Source of the DNA: Bradyrhizobium sp. CSA207
GTDB lineage: Bacteria; Pseudomonadota; Alphaproteobacteria; Rhizobiales; Xanthobacteraceae
Direction: 5' to 3'
DNA: 64,000 nt
Assembly: GCF_029051685.1 (NCBI RefSeq)
Contig: NZ_JAACFT010000019.1
Location: 62,001 to 126,000, forward strand
Shown here: positions 1 to 8,278 of the stretch, in pieces
Layout: each line of letters opens with the position of its first letter
Position numbering within the stretch: position 1 is the first letter of the stretch
Notes under the pieces: generated by a model
What the model saw: the letters and a program-made list of their open reading frames with translations, nothing else
Database searches by the model: none
Told to the model about the DNA's origin: nothing
Translations under genes and position numbers: made by a program

Positions 1-784
1 CCGCATCCTCTGGCAGAGCCACAAGCGCCGCTTTCACCGCTGCACCAAAGCCGGCAATACCAGCGACATTCTCGGTCCCTGCCCGCCGACCGAGCTCCTG
101 CCCGCCGCCGCGCAGCGCCGGTTCCAAGCCGGTAAGCCCCTCAGCCACGACCAGCGCGCCGACCCCCTTGGGACCGCCGATCTTATGCGCAGAAAAGGTT
201 GCAAGGTCCGCGTCTATAGCTTTGATATTGAATGGTATTTTTCCAAGCGCCTGGATCGCATCGACGTGCAGGAGGCCTCCAGCCTCGTGAACGATCCGTG
301 CGGCCTCGGCGATGGGCTGAAGCGCGCCGGTCTCGTTGTTGGCCGCCATGACGGAAACCAGCGCTGGCGGGCCGCCGCCGAGCAGTTCCTTCAGATGTCC
401 GAGATCGACCACGCCTGACCGCGTCGCCCGGATCTGCCCGACCGCATCGGCCGGGAACCGCCGTCCAGCCAGCACCGAGGGATGCTCGACCGCCGACACC
501 AGGAGCCGCTGCACCGGGCCGCCGGACGGCCCTTTGAGCCGAGGCGAGAGCGCCAGCGCATTGGCCTCGGTCCCGGCCGAGGTGAAGACAACGTTCCGCG
601 GCAAGGCTCCGACGGCGCTCGCAAGCGCCGCGCGGGCCTCTTCGACCAGGCGCCGGGCCTCCCGCCCCTCGGCATGGACCGAGGACGGGTTTCCGATGAG
701 ATCGAAGGCGGCGACCATCGCCGCCCGCGCCTCGGAGCGCAGCGGCGTGGTCGCGTTCCAATCGAGATAAACGCGGGTCGGCAT
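1..784 (-). CDS. Cysteine desulfurase (NifS/IscS-like), C-terminus cut off by window edge
   Basis: PLP-dependent class V aminotransferase fold that would remove sulfur from cysteine for Fe-S cluster or thiolation pathways. Reading from the ATG at 784 gives about 261 residues. The start MPTRVYLDWNATTPLR is typical of NifS/IscS proteins. The PLP lysine is visible as K201 in FSAHKIGGPKG, and the N-terminal half carries NPSSVH and the EHPSV motif. An AAGAGGG ribosome site precedes the ATG. The gene lies 51 bp downstream of the acyltransferase on the same strand. The active-site cysteine loop and C-terminus are outside the window, so group I versus group II cannot be decided. Family assignment is firm; the pathway is not. 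Confidence 0.9.
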   Translation of the reverse strand, partial: MPTRVYLDWNATTPLRSEARAAMVAAFDLIGNPSSVHAEGREARRLVEEARAALASAVGALPRNVVFTSAGTEANALALSPRLKGPSGGPVQRLLVSAVEHPSVLAGRRFPADAVGQIRATRSGVVDLGHLKELLGGGPPALVSVMAANNETGALQPIAEAARIVHEAGGLLHVDAIQALGKIPFNIKAIDADLATFSAHKIGGPKGVGALVVAEGLTGLEPALRGGGQELGRRAGTENVAGIAGFGAAVKAALVALPEDA

Positions 785-835
785 GCCGCCCTCTTAGCAC
801 CTTTTGTCCTTGCGCCAATCGGAAGCCGGTTCGCA

Positions 836-2029
836 TCAGGCCGGCTGCTGCTGCGCGATCGCGGCCGAGCGGCGCCGCTCCATCCGCAAACCGAACAGCG
901 GCCGCAGCCAGGCGATCCGCCGTACCACCTCATAGGTGACCACGCAGGTAAGCGCGGTGCCGGCAATGACGACGAAGGCCTCGCTTCCGGCCCACAAACC
1001 GCTGCCCTTTAGTGCGTGCGCGATCACGATGATCGCGGTCTGGTGCACGATGTAATAGGGAAAGATCGCGTCTGTCAGGTAGCGGCGCACGGCGCCTTCG
1101 GCGGTGAAGTGGCGCCGCGCAAAGCCCAGCACAGCGGCCATCGCCAGCCATTGATAACAACCATACGCCAAGCTCGCGAACCACCTCAGCATCGACGACG
1201 GCTCGAACAGGCCGGCACGAAGCAGAATGAACACGACGAACAGGCTTGTGGCGACGGCGAGCGCAATCCACCGCTGACGTTCGATGTCGCGCCAGATGCG
1301 GCCTTCTTTCGCCAGCAGGAAGCCAATCAGGAACGCCGTCGCATGGTCCGCATGGTTGTACCAGTCGCCGAACAGCGCGTGCGTCGACGGGAAGGCCGGG
1401 AACAGGAACAGGCGCCAGGCCGCAAACAAAAGGCACGGCAGGACCAGCAGCCCGGGTCCGGTGAGCACGAAAGCCAGTCTCGCACCGAGCCGATCGGCCA
1501 GCACCGGCCACAGCCAGAGCACGCCGACCAGCGCGACGGTGTAGACCCACAGATAGACCACGAACCAGAGATGGTTCCAGGTCGGCAGCACGATGCAGGG
1601 GTTCGGGCAGAATTGCGCGCCGAACGCCAGATAATGCCGGAGGTAGAAATCGGCGAAGCCAGCGGGATAACCGAGGCTCTCAACGATCTGGAGGTAGGAC
1701 TGCGGCGGCACGATCACGAACATGCCAAAGATCAGTGGGATCAGGAGCCGTGCAGAGCGCGCGCCGACGAAGGCACCGAGGTTGTACTTGCCCAGCATGA
1801 AGCGGGTGGCGACGCCGGAAACCAGGAACAACAGCGACAGCCGCCAGGGATTGATGACCAGCATCAGGGGCTCGAGCCAGCTCAGCCGGTGCACGCTCTT
1901 GATGTGAAATCCCCAGGACACATAGAGCATGCCGACGTGATAGAAGATCAGAAGCCCGAAGGCTAAAATCCGTACCCAATCCAGATCGATGCGCCGTTCC
2001 GAGGTCGAGAATTGCTGTGGTGTTGACAT
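836..2029 (-). CDS. Membrane acyltransferase (acyltransferase_3 / OpgC-like)
   Basis: Multi-pass inner-membrane acyltransferase of 397 aa that probably moves an acyl group onto a periplasmic or surface glycan. It begins MSTPQQFSTSERRIDLDWVR and shows about ten hydrophobic segments, including the family-typical first helix with FYHVGM (candidate catalytic His) and LLFLVSGVATRF. The start at 2029 is chosen because AAGGAG lies just upstream; an in-frame extension to 2260 lacks this and would run into the divergent gene. It is divergent from a membrane LytTR regulator only 44 bp away, which suggests that regulator as its controller. The acceptor is unknown. Confidence 0.85.
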   Translation of the reverse strand: MSTPQQFSTSERRIDLDWVRILAFGLLIFYHVGMLYVSWGFHIKSVHRLSWLEPLMLVINPWRLSLLFLVSGVATRFMLGKYNLGAFVGARSARLLIPLIFGMFVIVPPQSYLQIVESLGYPAGFADFYLRHYLAFGAQFCPNPCIVLPTWNHLWFVVYLWVYTVALVGVLWLWPVLADRLGARLAFVLTGPGLLVLPCLLFAAWRLFLFPAFPSTHALFGDWYNHADHATAFLIGFLLAKEGRIWRDIERQRWIALAVATSLFVVFILLRAGLFEPSSMLRWFASLAYGCYQWLAMAAVLGFARRHFTAEGAVRRYLTDAIFPYYIVHQTAIIVIAHALKGSGLWAGSEAFVVIAGTALTCVVTYEVVRRIAWLRPLFGLRMERRRSAAIAQQQPA

Positions 2030-2073
2030 GGTTTTCTGCTCCTTGAGGGGACGCCAAACACGGTTCTTCGGCC

Positions 2074-3063
2074 ATGGCTGACACTGAAAATGCCTCACAA
2101 ACCGAGCGCGTCGAGCCGGTTTGGGATCAGGACCAGGAGCCAAGGGATGAAGTGCCGCGCGCGGGGACGAGCGGCGGGGCTTCGGGGACCAGCGGCAGCG
2201 ACTGGACGATGTTTGTCGCGATCGCCGCGGTCTCGCTCGCGATCGGAATCGTGAATGCACTCTCCGGAGCGCAGGATGCCGCCTGGCGCGGCGACAGTTC
2301 CGACATCGGCCGGCGGCTTTTCTGGGAGCTCTCGAGCATCGCCGTCATCCTGCTGCTGGTGCCGATCCTCATGCTCGCCGTGCGGCGCATGCGCCGCGCC
2401 TCGGGCCTCATGCGGGTCGGGATCGGCGCCGCCGCCCTGCTCGGCTTCTCGGCCCTCCACATCACCGGCATGGTCTGGATCCGGAAGCTCGCGCTCTGGC
2501 TTGCCGGAAGCGCCTACGATTTCCATTTCTCGCTTGCGACCACCCTGTACGAATTTCGCAAGGACAGCGTGGCCGTTTTCCTGATTGGCAGCACGCTCTG
2601 GCTGCTCGAAAGCCGGCGCGAGCTGAAAAGGGCTGCAACGGCCATCCCGCCTGCGCCAGCCGGCCCGCAACAATCCCTGCGTCCCGATCTGATCTGGCTC
2701 AGAGACGGCACGAGCCGCATTCGCGTCGCGCCCCGCGATATCCTGTGGGTCGCCTCCGCCGGCAACTATATCGAATACAGTCTCGCTGACGGTACCCAGC
2801 ACCTGATCCGCGGCACGCTCGCGATGGCCGAGACCGAGTTGTCGCGCCTCGGCATCGTTCGCGTCCACCGCACAAAGCTTGCCAATCTCGACCGGGTGAG
2901 CAGCGTCGACCTCAAGCCATCGGGGGATTTCGAGCTCACCTTCGATAACGGGCAGACGCTTGGGGGCAGCCGCCGCTACCGGCCGGCAGTCGCCTCGCTT
3001 GGGGCCGCGCGGCATCCGCGTGAGTCGCCCGGGGATCGTCCGACGGACGATAAACCCACGTGA
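2074..3063 (+). CDS. Membrane-anchored LytTR-type transcriptional regulator
   Basis: Protein of 329 aa with a charged N-terminal tail (about 1-43), four predicted membrane helices (about 46-66, 83-105, 118-140, 160-178), and a C-terminal LytTR DNA-binding domain (about 205-310). The LytTR signature is seen in the stretches DILWVASAGNYIEY and VRVHRTKLANL. There is no receiver domain, so the signal would come through the membrane part rather than a kinase. It is divergent from the acyltransferase, and the shared intergenic space is only 44 bp. LytTR proteins usually bind paired direct repeats near their own promoters; I did not find a clear pair. The ATG at 2074 has no strong ribosome site, so the exact start is uncertain. 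Confidence 0.85.
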   Translation: MADTENASQTERVEPVWDQDQEPRDEVPRAGTSGGASGTSGSDWTMFVAIAAVSLAIGIVNALSGAQDAAWRGDSSDIGRRLFWELSSIAVILLLVPILMLAVRRMRRASGLMRVGIGAAALLGFSALHITGMVWIRKLALWLAGSAYDFHFSLATTLYEFRKDSVAVFLIGSTLWLLESRRELKRAATAIPPAPAGPQQSLRPDLIWLRDGTSRIRVAPRDILWVASAGNYIEYSLADGTQHLIRGTLAMAETELSRLGIVRVHRTKLANLDRVSSVDLKPSGDFELTFDNGQTLGGSRRYRPAVASLGAARHPRESPGDRPTDDKPT

Positions 3064-3112
3064 TTCCAATTACTTGACCGAATCACATGAACTCAACGGC
3101 GGCCTTCACCGT

Positions 3113-3144
3113 TGCTCCTGATCCGCATGACAGCGGCAGGAGCA
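3113..3144 (+). terminator. Strong hairpin downstream of LytTR gene
   Basis: Arms TGCTCCTG and CAGGAGCA (8 bp), with an inner CCGC/GCGG stem after a 2-nt bulge and a 6-nt loop. It sits 50 bp after the LytTR stop. There is no T-run, so it may act as a 3' end stabiliser or Rho-assisted terminator rather than a classic intrinsic one. Confidence 0.45.
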
Positions 3145-3402
3145 CGCGCGCCGCGCCGCTCATGACATCGCCACGACCAGCTAAGTTCTTGAGGTCATTG
3201 AGAGATGCCGAAGATGCTTGCTTTTTGACCCACGCCTCATGTTAGAACGCGCGCGTCAGTTCACCGCGCGCCGCTCGCGCATCATCCGAGGGCGCCGCTC
3301 CACCCTTCCATTCGCGGTTTAGTCGGCACATCTGCCGATGAAATCCGCACAATCGATTGGTTGCTGAGGACCGTCTTCAAGGAATCAATCAAGAGATCAT
3401 CC
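3145..3402. other. Gene-free stretch before alpha/beta hydrolase
   Basis: Together with the hairpin just before it, this makes a 339-bp gap. I see no supported ORF, RNA gene or clean promoter in it. A weak TTGCTT element near 3210 is not convincing. Confidence 0.4.
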
Positions 3403-4050
3403 ATGCCCGAAGTCATTTTCACCGGCCCTGCTGGCCGTCTCGAAGGCCGCTACCATCCGGCCAAGCAGAAGAACGCGCCCATCGCGATGATCCTGCATCC
3501 GCACCCGCAGTTCCACGGCACGATGAACCATCAGATCGTGTACCAGTGCTACTACGCCTTCGCGCATCGCGGTTTCTCCGTGCTCCGTTTCAACTTCCGT
3601 GGCGTCGGCCGCAGCCAGGGCTCGTTCGACCATGGCACCGGTGAATTGTCGGATGCCGCTGCCGCGCTCGACTGGGCACAGACCATCAATCCCGAAGCGC
3701 GCGCCTGCTGGGTCGCCGGCTTCTCCTTCGGCGCCTGGATCGGCATGCAGCTGCTGATGCGCCGCCCCGAGGTCGAGGGCTTCATTTCGATCGCGCCGCC
3801 AGCCAACCTCTACGACTTCTCGTTCCTTGCGCCCTGCCCGTCCTCCGGACTGATTGTGCATGGCGAGAAGGATGCGGTAGTGCCGCCCAAGGACGTCAAC
3901 ACGCTGGTCGAGAAGCTGAAGACACAGAAGGGCATCGTAATCGACCAGCAGGTCATCCCCGGCGCCAATCACTTCTTCGACGCCAAGCTCGAGCCGTTGA
4001 TGGAAACCATCACCGCCTATCTCGACATGCGGCTCGCCAACGTGCGCTGA
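3403..4050 (+). CDS. Alpha/beta hydrolase, dienelactone-hydrolase/YsgA-like
   Basis: Compact cytoplasmic alpha/beta hydrolase of 216 aa. The nucleophile elbow is GFSFG with Ser108; candidate acid Asp is in GEKDAVVPP (about 161) and His in GANHFF (about 191). The opening LHPHPQFHGTMNHQIV is characteristic of a widespread uncharacterised alphaproteobacterial family. The start at 3403 (MPEVIFTGPAG) is preferred over an in-frame start at 3361 because homology-like sequence begins here. The DUF1697 gene follows after 8 bp, suggesting a two-gene unit. Substrate unknown. Confidence 0.85.
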   Translation: MPEVIFTGPAGRLEGRYHPAKQKNAPIAMILHPHPQFHGTMNHQIVYQCYYAFAHRGFSVLRFNFRGVGRSQGSFDHGTGELSDAAAALDWAQTINPEARACWVAGFSFGAWIGMQLLMRRPEVEGFISIAPPANLYDFSFLAPCPSSGLIVHGEKDAVVPPKDVNTLVEKLKTQKGIVIDQQVIPGANHFFDAKLEPLMETITAYLDMRLANVR

Positions 4051-4058
4051 GGCCGCTC

Positions 4059-4571
4059 ATGGGCGCGTTCGTAGCCTTGCTGCGTGCCGTCAATGTCGGC
4101 GGCACCGGCAAGCTGCCGATGGGCGAGCTCAAGGCGATGTGCGAGGAGCTCGGCTTCGCCGCCGTGCGTACCTACATCGCCAGCGGCAATGTTGTCTTCA
4201 CCAGCCGCAAGTCCGAAGCAGCAATTAAAACAGCGCTCGAAAAGCGCCTGCACACCTATGCCGGCGCGCCGCTCGGCGTGCTCGTACGCAGCGCAGCCGA
4301 AATGGCACAAATCTTGGCCGAAAATCCTTTTCCGAAGGCTGCGCCCAACCGCACCGTCGCGATCTTTCTCGACACTGCGCCGCCTGCAGACGCGTTGGCC
4401 GGCATCCGCGGTCAGAACAACGAGGAGGTCCGCCTCGGCCGCCGCGAGATCTACGTGCACTATGGCGACGGCATTGGGAGGTCGAAGCTGGTCATACCCG
4501 CCGCCAAGACCGGCACGGCGCGCAACATGAACACGATCGCAACACTGGCGAAGATGGCGGCCGAGCTCTGA
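4059..4571 (+). CDS. DUF1697 family protein
   Basis: Protein of 170 aa. It shows the family hallmarks at its start (FVALLRAVNVGGTGKLPM), the stretch TYIASGNVVF, and a C-terminal TARNMNTI motif. No enzymatic role is established for DUF1697 (PF08002). It is eight bases behind the alpha/beta hydrolase on the same strand, so probably co-transcribed. It ends 3 bp before the convergent SMR gene. Family call is confident, function unknown. Confidence 0.9.
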   Translation: MGAFVALLRAVNVGGTGKLPMGELKAMCEELGFAAVRTYIASGNVVFTSRKSEAAIKTALEKRLHTYAGAPLGVLVRSAAEMAQILAENPFPKAAPNRTVAIFLDTAPPADALAGIRGQNNEEVRLGRREIYVHYGDGIGRSKLVIPAAKTGTARNMNTIATLAKMAAEL

Positions 4572-4574
4572 GCC

Positions 4575-4898
4575 CTAGGCCAGCTTGAGCGCGACGATCC
4601 CCATCAATACGAGCGCGATGCCTGCAATCTTCGTCGCGCTTAGCGCCTCGCCGAACAGCACGACGCCCATCACGAAGGTGCCGGCGGCGCCGATGCCGGT
4701 CCAGACCGAATAGGCGACGCCGACCTCGAGCACCTTTAGCGCCCGCCCGAGCAGGAAGACAAAAGCGGCAAGCAGCATGAGCGAAGTGATGCTCCAGCCG
4801 GGCCGCGTATAACCTTCCGCATATTTCATCGAGATCGCCCAGCCGACGTCGAGGATGCCTGCGACGAGCAGCATGAACCACGCCACAGCCGGCGACAT
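4575..4898 (-). CDS. SMR family small multidrug/guanidinium exporter (SugE/Gdx-like)
   Basis: Four-helix inner-membrane protein of 107 aa, the usual SMR length. The stretch VLEVGVAYSVWTGIGA and the closing ALVLMGIVALKLA match the SugE/Gdx branch, whose better-known members export guanidinium. The central membrane carboxylate, normally a glutamate in helix 1 (like E14 of EmrE), is an aspartate here: D17 in GILDVGWA. It lies 10 bp downstream of the GST gene and shares its promoter. Export function is inferred from the family; the substrate is open, more so because of the Glu-to-Asp change. Confidence 0.85.
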   Translation of the reverse strand: MSPAVAWFMLLVAGILDVGWAISMKYAEGYTRPGWSITSLMLLAAFVFLLGRALKVLEVGVAYSVWTGIGAAGTFVMGVVLFGEALSATKIAGIALVLMGIVALKLA

Positions 4899-4908
4899 CG
4901 GCGTACGT

Positions 4909-5586
4909 TCAGGCCGCGAGTTTCAACAAGTGCGCATCGTGACGCGCCAGGAACGCGCGCAGCAATTGCGGATAGTCTGCGCCGACGGCGTTGCGCACGC
5001 TCGGACGCTTCGCAAGCTCGGCTCGCCACGCCTGCACCTTCGGCAGATCCCTGAAGATGCCGAGCTCGGTCAGTTCATCGAACACGTCGAAATATCGGAA
5101 GATCGGCGCAAACACGGCGTCGACCAGGCTGAACGCATCGCCGGCGAAGAATGGGCCTGCGCTGAGCGCGGCCTCGACACGCGCGAATTTTGCCGCCACG
5201 GCTTGGCGTTTGCTCTCAAAGATCGCCGGATCGGTTGTGGTCTCCAGCCCCCAGAGGTCACCGAGGGTCGCCGAGCCAAACTCCATCCACGCACGATGTT
5301 CGGCGCGCGTCAGCGCGTCCACCGGATGCAACGCGACGCCTCCTTGCGTGTCCTCGATGTACTCGCAGATCACATTGCTCTCGAACAAGGCGACCTCACC
5401 CTTGTCCGTCGCAACCACCAGCGCCGGCACCTTGCCAAGCGGCGAGAGCTTGAGGAACCAACCCGGCTTATTGGCCAGATCGATGTCGACCCGCTCGAAC
5501 GGCACCCCCTTCTCGTTGAGTGCGATCACCGCGCGCTGGACGTACGGGCAAAGCTTGTGGCTGATCAGTTTGAGCGAGGCGGTCAT
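4909..5586 (-). CDS. Glutathione S-transferase family protein (Cys-type, omega/beta-like)
   Basis: GST fold of 225 aa: thioredoxin-like N-domain (about 5-80) and helical C-domain (about 90-215). The residue at the catalytic position is Cys13 in SHKLCPYVQ, as in omega- and beta-type GSTs that favour thiol-transfer or dehydroascorbate-type chemistry. LSPLGKVPAL carries the conserved cis-proline region and FESNVICEYI the glutathione contact. The start at 5586 is preferred over 5622 because the thioredoxin fold begins immediately. It is first gene of an operon with the SMR exporter and is driven by a promoter inside a 42-bp palindromic operator, suggesting inducible detoxification. Confidence 0.88.
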   Translation of the reverse strand: MTASLKLISHKLCPYVQRAVIALNEKGVPFERVDIDLANKPGWFLKLSPLGKVPALVVATDKGEVALFESNVICEYIEDTQGGVALHPVDALTRAEHRAWMEFGSATLGDLWGLETTTDPAIFESKRQAVAAKFARVEAALSAGPFFAGDAFSLVDAVFAPIFRYFDVFDELTELGIFRDLPKVQAWRAELAKRPSVRNAVGADYPQLLRAFLARHDAHLLKLAA

Positions 5587-5620
5587 GGCAACGATCCCGG
5601 CGGTTGGAGACAACTGCGCC

Positions 5621-5650
5621 AAGATAGATGCATTTGCATGTACTTGTCAA
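5621..5650 (-). promoter_or_regulatory. Sigma-70-type promoter of the GST-SMR operon
   Basis: On the minus strand a perfect -35 TTGACA (5650-5645) is followed by an 18-bp spacer and -10 TATCTT (5626-5621). This gives a leader of about 28 nt before the ATG at 5586. The -35 lies at the centre of a large palindrome, so a bound repressor would block the polymerase. Confidence 0.7.
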
Positions 5651-5668
5651 GTTCAATGCACTTGCATC
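5627..5668. promoter_or_regulatory. 42-bp symmetric operator over the GST promoter
   Basis: Outer arms are GATGCA-N2-TGCAT (5627-5639) and ATGCA-N2-TGCATC (5656-5668), mirror images about position 47.5. A perfect inner 11-bp palindrome, ACTTG-T-CAAGT, lies at 5642-5652. Each outer arm is itself a repeated TGCA unit. Layout is typical of MarR- or TetR-class repressors binding two dimers; no regulator gene adjoins, so the protein is unknown. Confidence 0.6.
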
Positions 5669-5696
5669 AACCGGCATTCATCTCAAGGCTTGGACC

Positions 5697-6800
5697 TCAG
5701 GGCCGCGCCATCACCCCACCGGTCATCGGCATCGGCACGCCCGTGGTGGCCGGATAAGACAGCGGCAGACCCTTCAGGCCGCGGGCGGCGAGAAAGCCGA
5801 AAGCCTGCGCCTCGATCGCATCGGAGGCCCAGCCGAGCAATTCGGCGGCCTCCACGGTCGCCGAGCCCACCTGCTCACGCAGCATGCGCAGCATGGTGAG
5901 GTTGCGCGCGCCGCCGCCGCAGACGATCCAGCTTCGCGGCCGCCGCGGCAGCAGCGGGATGATGCGGGCGATCGCGGCTGCGGTGAACGCGGTGAGCGTC
6001 GCGGCGCCGTCGGCCGGCTGCACTTCGCCAAGCCTGAGCGCGGCAAAATCGTTGCGGTCGAGCGATTTCGGTGGCGGCGCTGCGAAGAACGGCAGCCCCA
6101 GTGCCCGCGCGATCCAGGCTTCGTCGACCTTGCCGAGCGCTGCGAATTTACCTTCCGCGTCGAACGGTTGGTTCATGGTGCGGTACATGAAATCGTCGAG
6201 CAGCGCGTTGCCGGGCCCGGTATCGCAGGCGATCAGCGTGTCGTTGCCGTCGATATAGGTGATGTTGGAGACGCCGCCGATATTGACCACCACGATCGGC
6301 CCTTCGCGCTCCAGCGAATGGACCAGCGCCCGGTGGTAAACCGGCACGAACGGCGCGCCCTGACCGCCCGCCTCGACGTCGGCGGCGCGGAAATCGTGCA
6401 TCACGGGGATATGGATCGCCTTCGCAAGCGCCGGCGCATCGCCGATCTGCACGGTCAGCCGCCGCTCGGGGCGGTGCAGCACGGTCTGGCCGTGAAAGCC
6501 GACGATGTCGATGTCCTCCGGCTTCATCCGGTGCTGGGCAACGAACGCGGCCACCGCCTCCGCATGCGCCAGCGTCACCGCGCGCTCGGCCTCGGCCAGA
6601 ATTCCCGGCCGGGCATCGCGCTGCGGCAGGTTCACGGCCTCGCCAAGCGCCTGGCGCAGGAGATTGCGCTCGGCCGGGCTGTAGGGCCTGTAGCCGGTCG
6701 GCCCGAACGCCTTCACCTGCTTTCCGTCGGTTTCGATCAGCGCGACGTCCACCCCGTCAAGCGAGGTGCCGCTCATCAAACCGAGTGCCGTCAACATCAT
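5697..6800 (-). CDS. anmK: Anhydro-N-acetylmuramic acid kinase
   Basis: Cytoplasmic sugar kinase of the ASKHA fold, 367 aa, the normal family length. It opens the 1,6-anhydro ring of anhydro-MurNAc and phosphorylates it during peptidoglycan recycling. The opening GLMSGTSLDGVDVALIE is the AnmK ATP-binding signature. Further family motifs are FHGQTVLHRP, NIGGVSNITY and CDTGPGNALLDD, and a C-terminal CGGGARN contacts the nucleotide. It is divergent from tyrS, an arrangement common in Rhizobiales. It stops 110 bp upstream of the GST start, where the separate GST promoter begins. Confidence 0.95.
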   Translation of the reverse strand: MMLTALGLMSGTSLDGVDVALIETDGKQVKAFGPTGYRPYSPAERNLLRQALGEAVNLPQRDARPGILAEAERAVTLAHAEAVAAFVAQHRMKPEDIDIVGFHGQTVLHRPERRLTVQIGDAPALAKAIHIPVMHDFRAADVEAGGQGAPFVPVYHRALVHSLEREGPIVVVNIGGVSNITYIDGNDTLIACDTGPGNALLDDFMYRTMNQPFDAEGKFAALGKVDEAWIARALGLPFFAAPPPKSLDRNDFAALRLGEVQPADGAATLTAFTAAAIARIIPLLPRRPRSWIVCGGGARNLTMLRMLREQVGSATVEAAELLGWASDAIEAQAFGFLAARGLKGLPLSYPATTGVPMPMTGGVMARP

Positions 6801-6826
6801 CTTGGGTCAGCGTCCTCAATAGACCG

Positions 6827-6853
6827 CTCTGGCATGCCGATCTTGTGCCAGAG
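6827..6853. promoter_or_regulatory. Inverted repeat in anmK-tyrS intergenic region
   Basis: Eight-bp perfect arms CTCTGGCA and TGCCAGAG with an 11-nt spacer lie between the two divergent genes and overlap the -35 region of the tyrS promoter. It could be an operator serving one or both genes. Confidence 0.4.
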
Positions 6854-6869
6854 GGACACATCTTATAAT
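6842..6869 (+). promoter_or_regulatory. Promoter candidate for tyrS
   Basis: A perfect -10 TATAAT sits at 6864-6869, with TTGTGC 15 bp upstream as a weak -35. Predicted start of RNA is near 6876, leaving a leader of about 90 nt before the tyrS ATG. An inverted repeat (6827-6853) overlaps the -35. Confidence 0.5.
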
Positions 6870-6967
6870 GCCACAGCGCCAAGTGGCGGGCTGCAATCAG
6901 GTTCCGATGTAAGACCCTTAAATTGCTCCCAAAACAGTAAACCAAGAATTGTCAGGCTGGCCGACAA

Positions 6968-8221
6968 ATGACTGCATTCAAATCGGATTTCCTCAATACC
7001 CTCAGGGAACGTGGATTCATCCACCAGTGCTCCGATTTCGAGGGGCTGGATGCGCTTGCCGCCAAGGGCGAGGCGACCGCCTATGTCGGCTACGATTGCA
7101 CCGCTCCCTCGCTGCATATCGGCAACTATCTGACCATGATGCTGCTGCACTGGCTCCAGCAGTCCGGCAACAAGCCGATTACGCTGATGGGCGGCGGTAC
7201 CACCATGGTCGGCGATCCCTCCGGCAAGGACGAGACGCGCGCGATCCGCACCGTCGCCGAGATCGAGGCGAACAAGGCCTCGATCCGCGGCGTGTTCACC
7301 AAGGTGCTGCGCTATGGCGATGGCAAGAGCGACGCCATCATGCTCGACAATGCCGAATGGCTGACCAAACTCAACTATATCGAGATGCTGCGCGACGTCG
7401 GCCGGCACTTCTCGGTCAACCGAATGCTCACCATGGACTCCGTGCGGCTGCGCCTCGAGCGCGAGCAGGAGATGAGCTTCATCGAGTTCAACTACATGGT
7501 CTGCCAGGCCTACGACTTCGTCGAGCTTGCGAGGCGCACCGGCTGCCAGTTGCAGATGGGCGGCTCGGACCAGTGGGGCAACATCATCATGGGCGTCGAT
7601 CTCGGCCGCCGCATGGGCACCCACCAACTGTTCGCGCTGACGACGCCGCTACTCACGACCGCCTCCGGCGCCAAGATGGGCAAGACCGCGCAGGGCGCGG
7701 TCTGGCTCAACGCCGATCAGTTCTCGCCGTATGATTTCTGGCAGTACTGGCGCAACACCGAGGATGCCGACGTCGGCAAATTCCTGAAACTGTTCACGAC
7801 ACTGCCGATGAGCGAGATCAGGAAGCTCGAGGCGCTCGCGGGCTCGGAGATCAACGAGGCCAAGAAGGTGCTCGCCACCGAGGCGACCGCGCTGCTGCAC
7901 GGCCGCGACGCCGCCAATGAAGCGGCCGAAACCGCGCGCCGCACGTTCGAGGAAGGCTCCCTCGCCCAGAGCCTGCCGACCGTCGAAATTCCGCGCGGCG
8001 AGCTGGACGCCGGCGTCGGCGTGCTCAACGCCTTCGTCAGAGCGGGCCTCGTCGCCTCCAACGGCGAGGCGCGACGCCAGATCAAGGGCGGCGGTCTGCG
8101 CGTCAACGACGACTCCGTCGCCGACGAGAAGATGACCCTGACGCCGGCAAGCCTCACGCCGGAAGGCGTGATCAAGCTGTCGTTCGGCAGGAAGAAGCAC
8201 GTCCTGCTCAAGCCTGCATAG
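6968..8221 (+). CDS. tyrS: Tyrosyl-tRNA synthetase
   Basis: Class I aminoacyl-tRNA synthetase charging tRNA-Tyr, 417 aa. The HIGH-type motif reads HIGN (50-53) and the KMSKS-type loop KMGKT (236-240). The tyrosine pocket is visible in YVGYDCTAPS and in MGGSDQWGNI. The C-terminus (about 350-415) is an S4-like RNA-binding domain (GLVASNGEARRQIKGGGLRVN). Divergent from anmK. A perfect TATAAT lies about 100 bp upstream. Confidence 0.97.
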   Translation: MTAFKSDFLNTLRERGFIHQCSDFEGLDALAAKGEATAYVGYDCTAPSLHIGNYLTMMLLHWLQQSGNKPITLMGGGTTMVGDPSGKDETRAIRTVAEIEANKASIRGVFTKVLRYGDGKSDAIMLDNAEWLTKLNYIEMLRDVGRHFSVNRMLTMDSVRLRLEREQEMSFIEFNYMVCQAYDFVELARRTGCQLQMGGSDQWGNIIMGVDLGRRMGTHQLFALTTPLLTTASGAKMGKTAQGAVWLNADQFSPYDFWQYWRNTEDADVGKFLKLFTTLPMSEIRKLEALAGSEINEAKKVLATEATALLHGRDAANEAAETARRTFEEGSLAQSLPTVEIPRGELDAGVGVLNAFVRAGLVASNGEARRQIKGGGLRVNDDSVADEKMTLTPASLTPEGVIKLSFGRKKHVLLKPA

Positions 8222-8278
8222 GCGTATGAGCTTTTCGCTGCTTGTCAGGGTGCGCCGAAGCGCGCTCCCTGATCGGCA

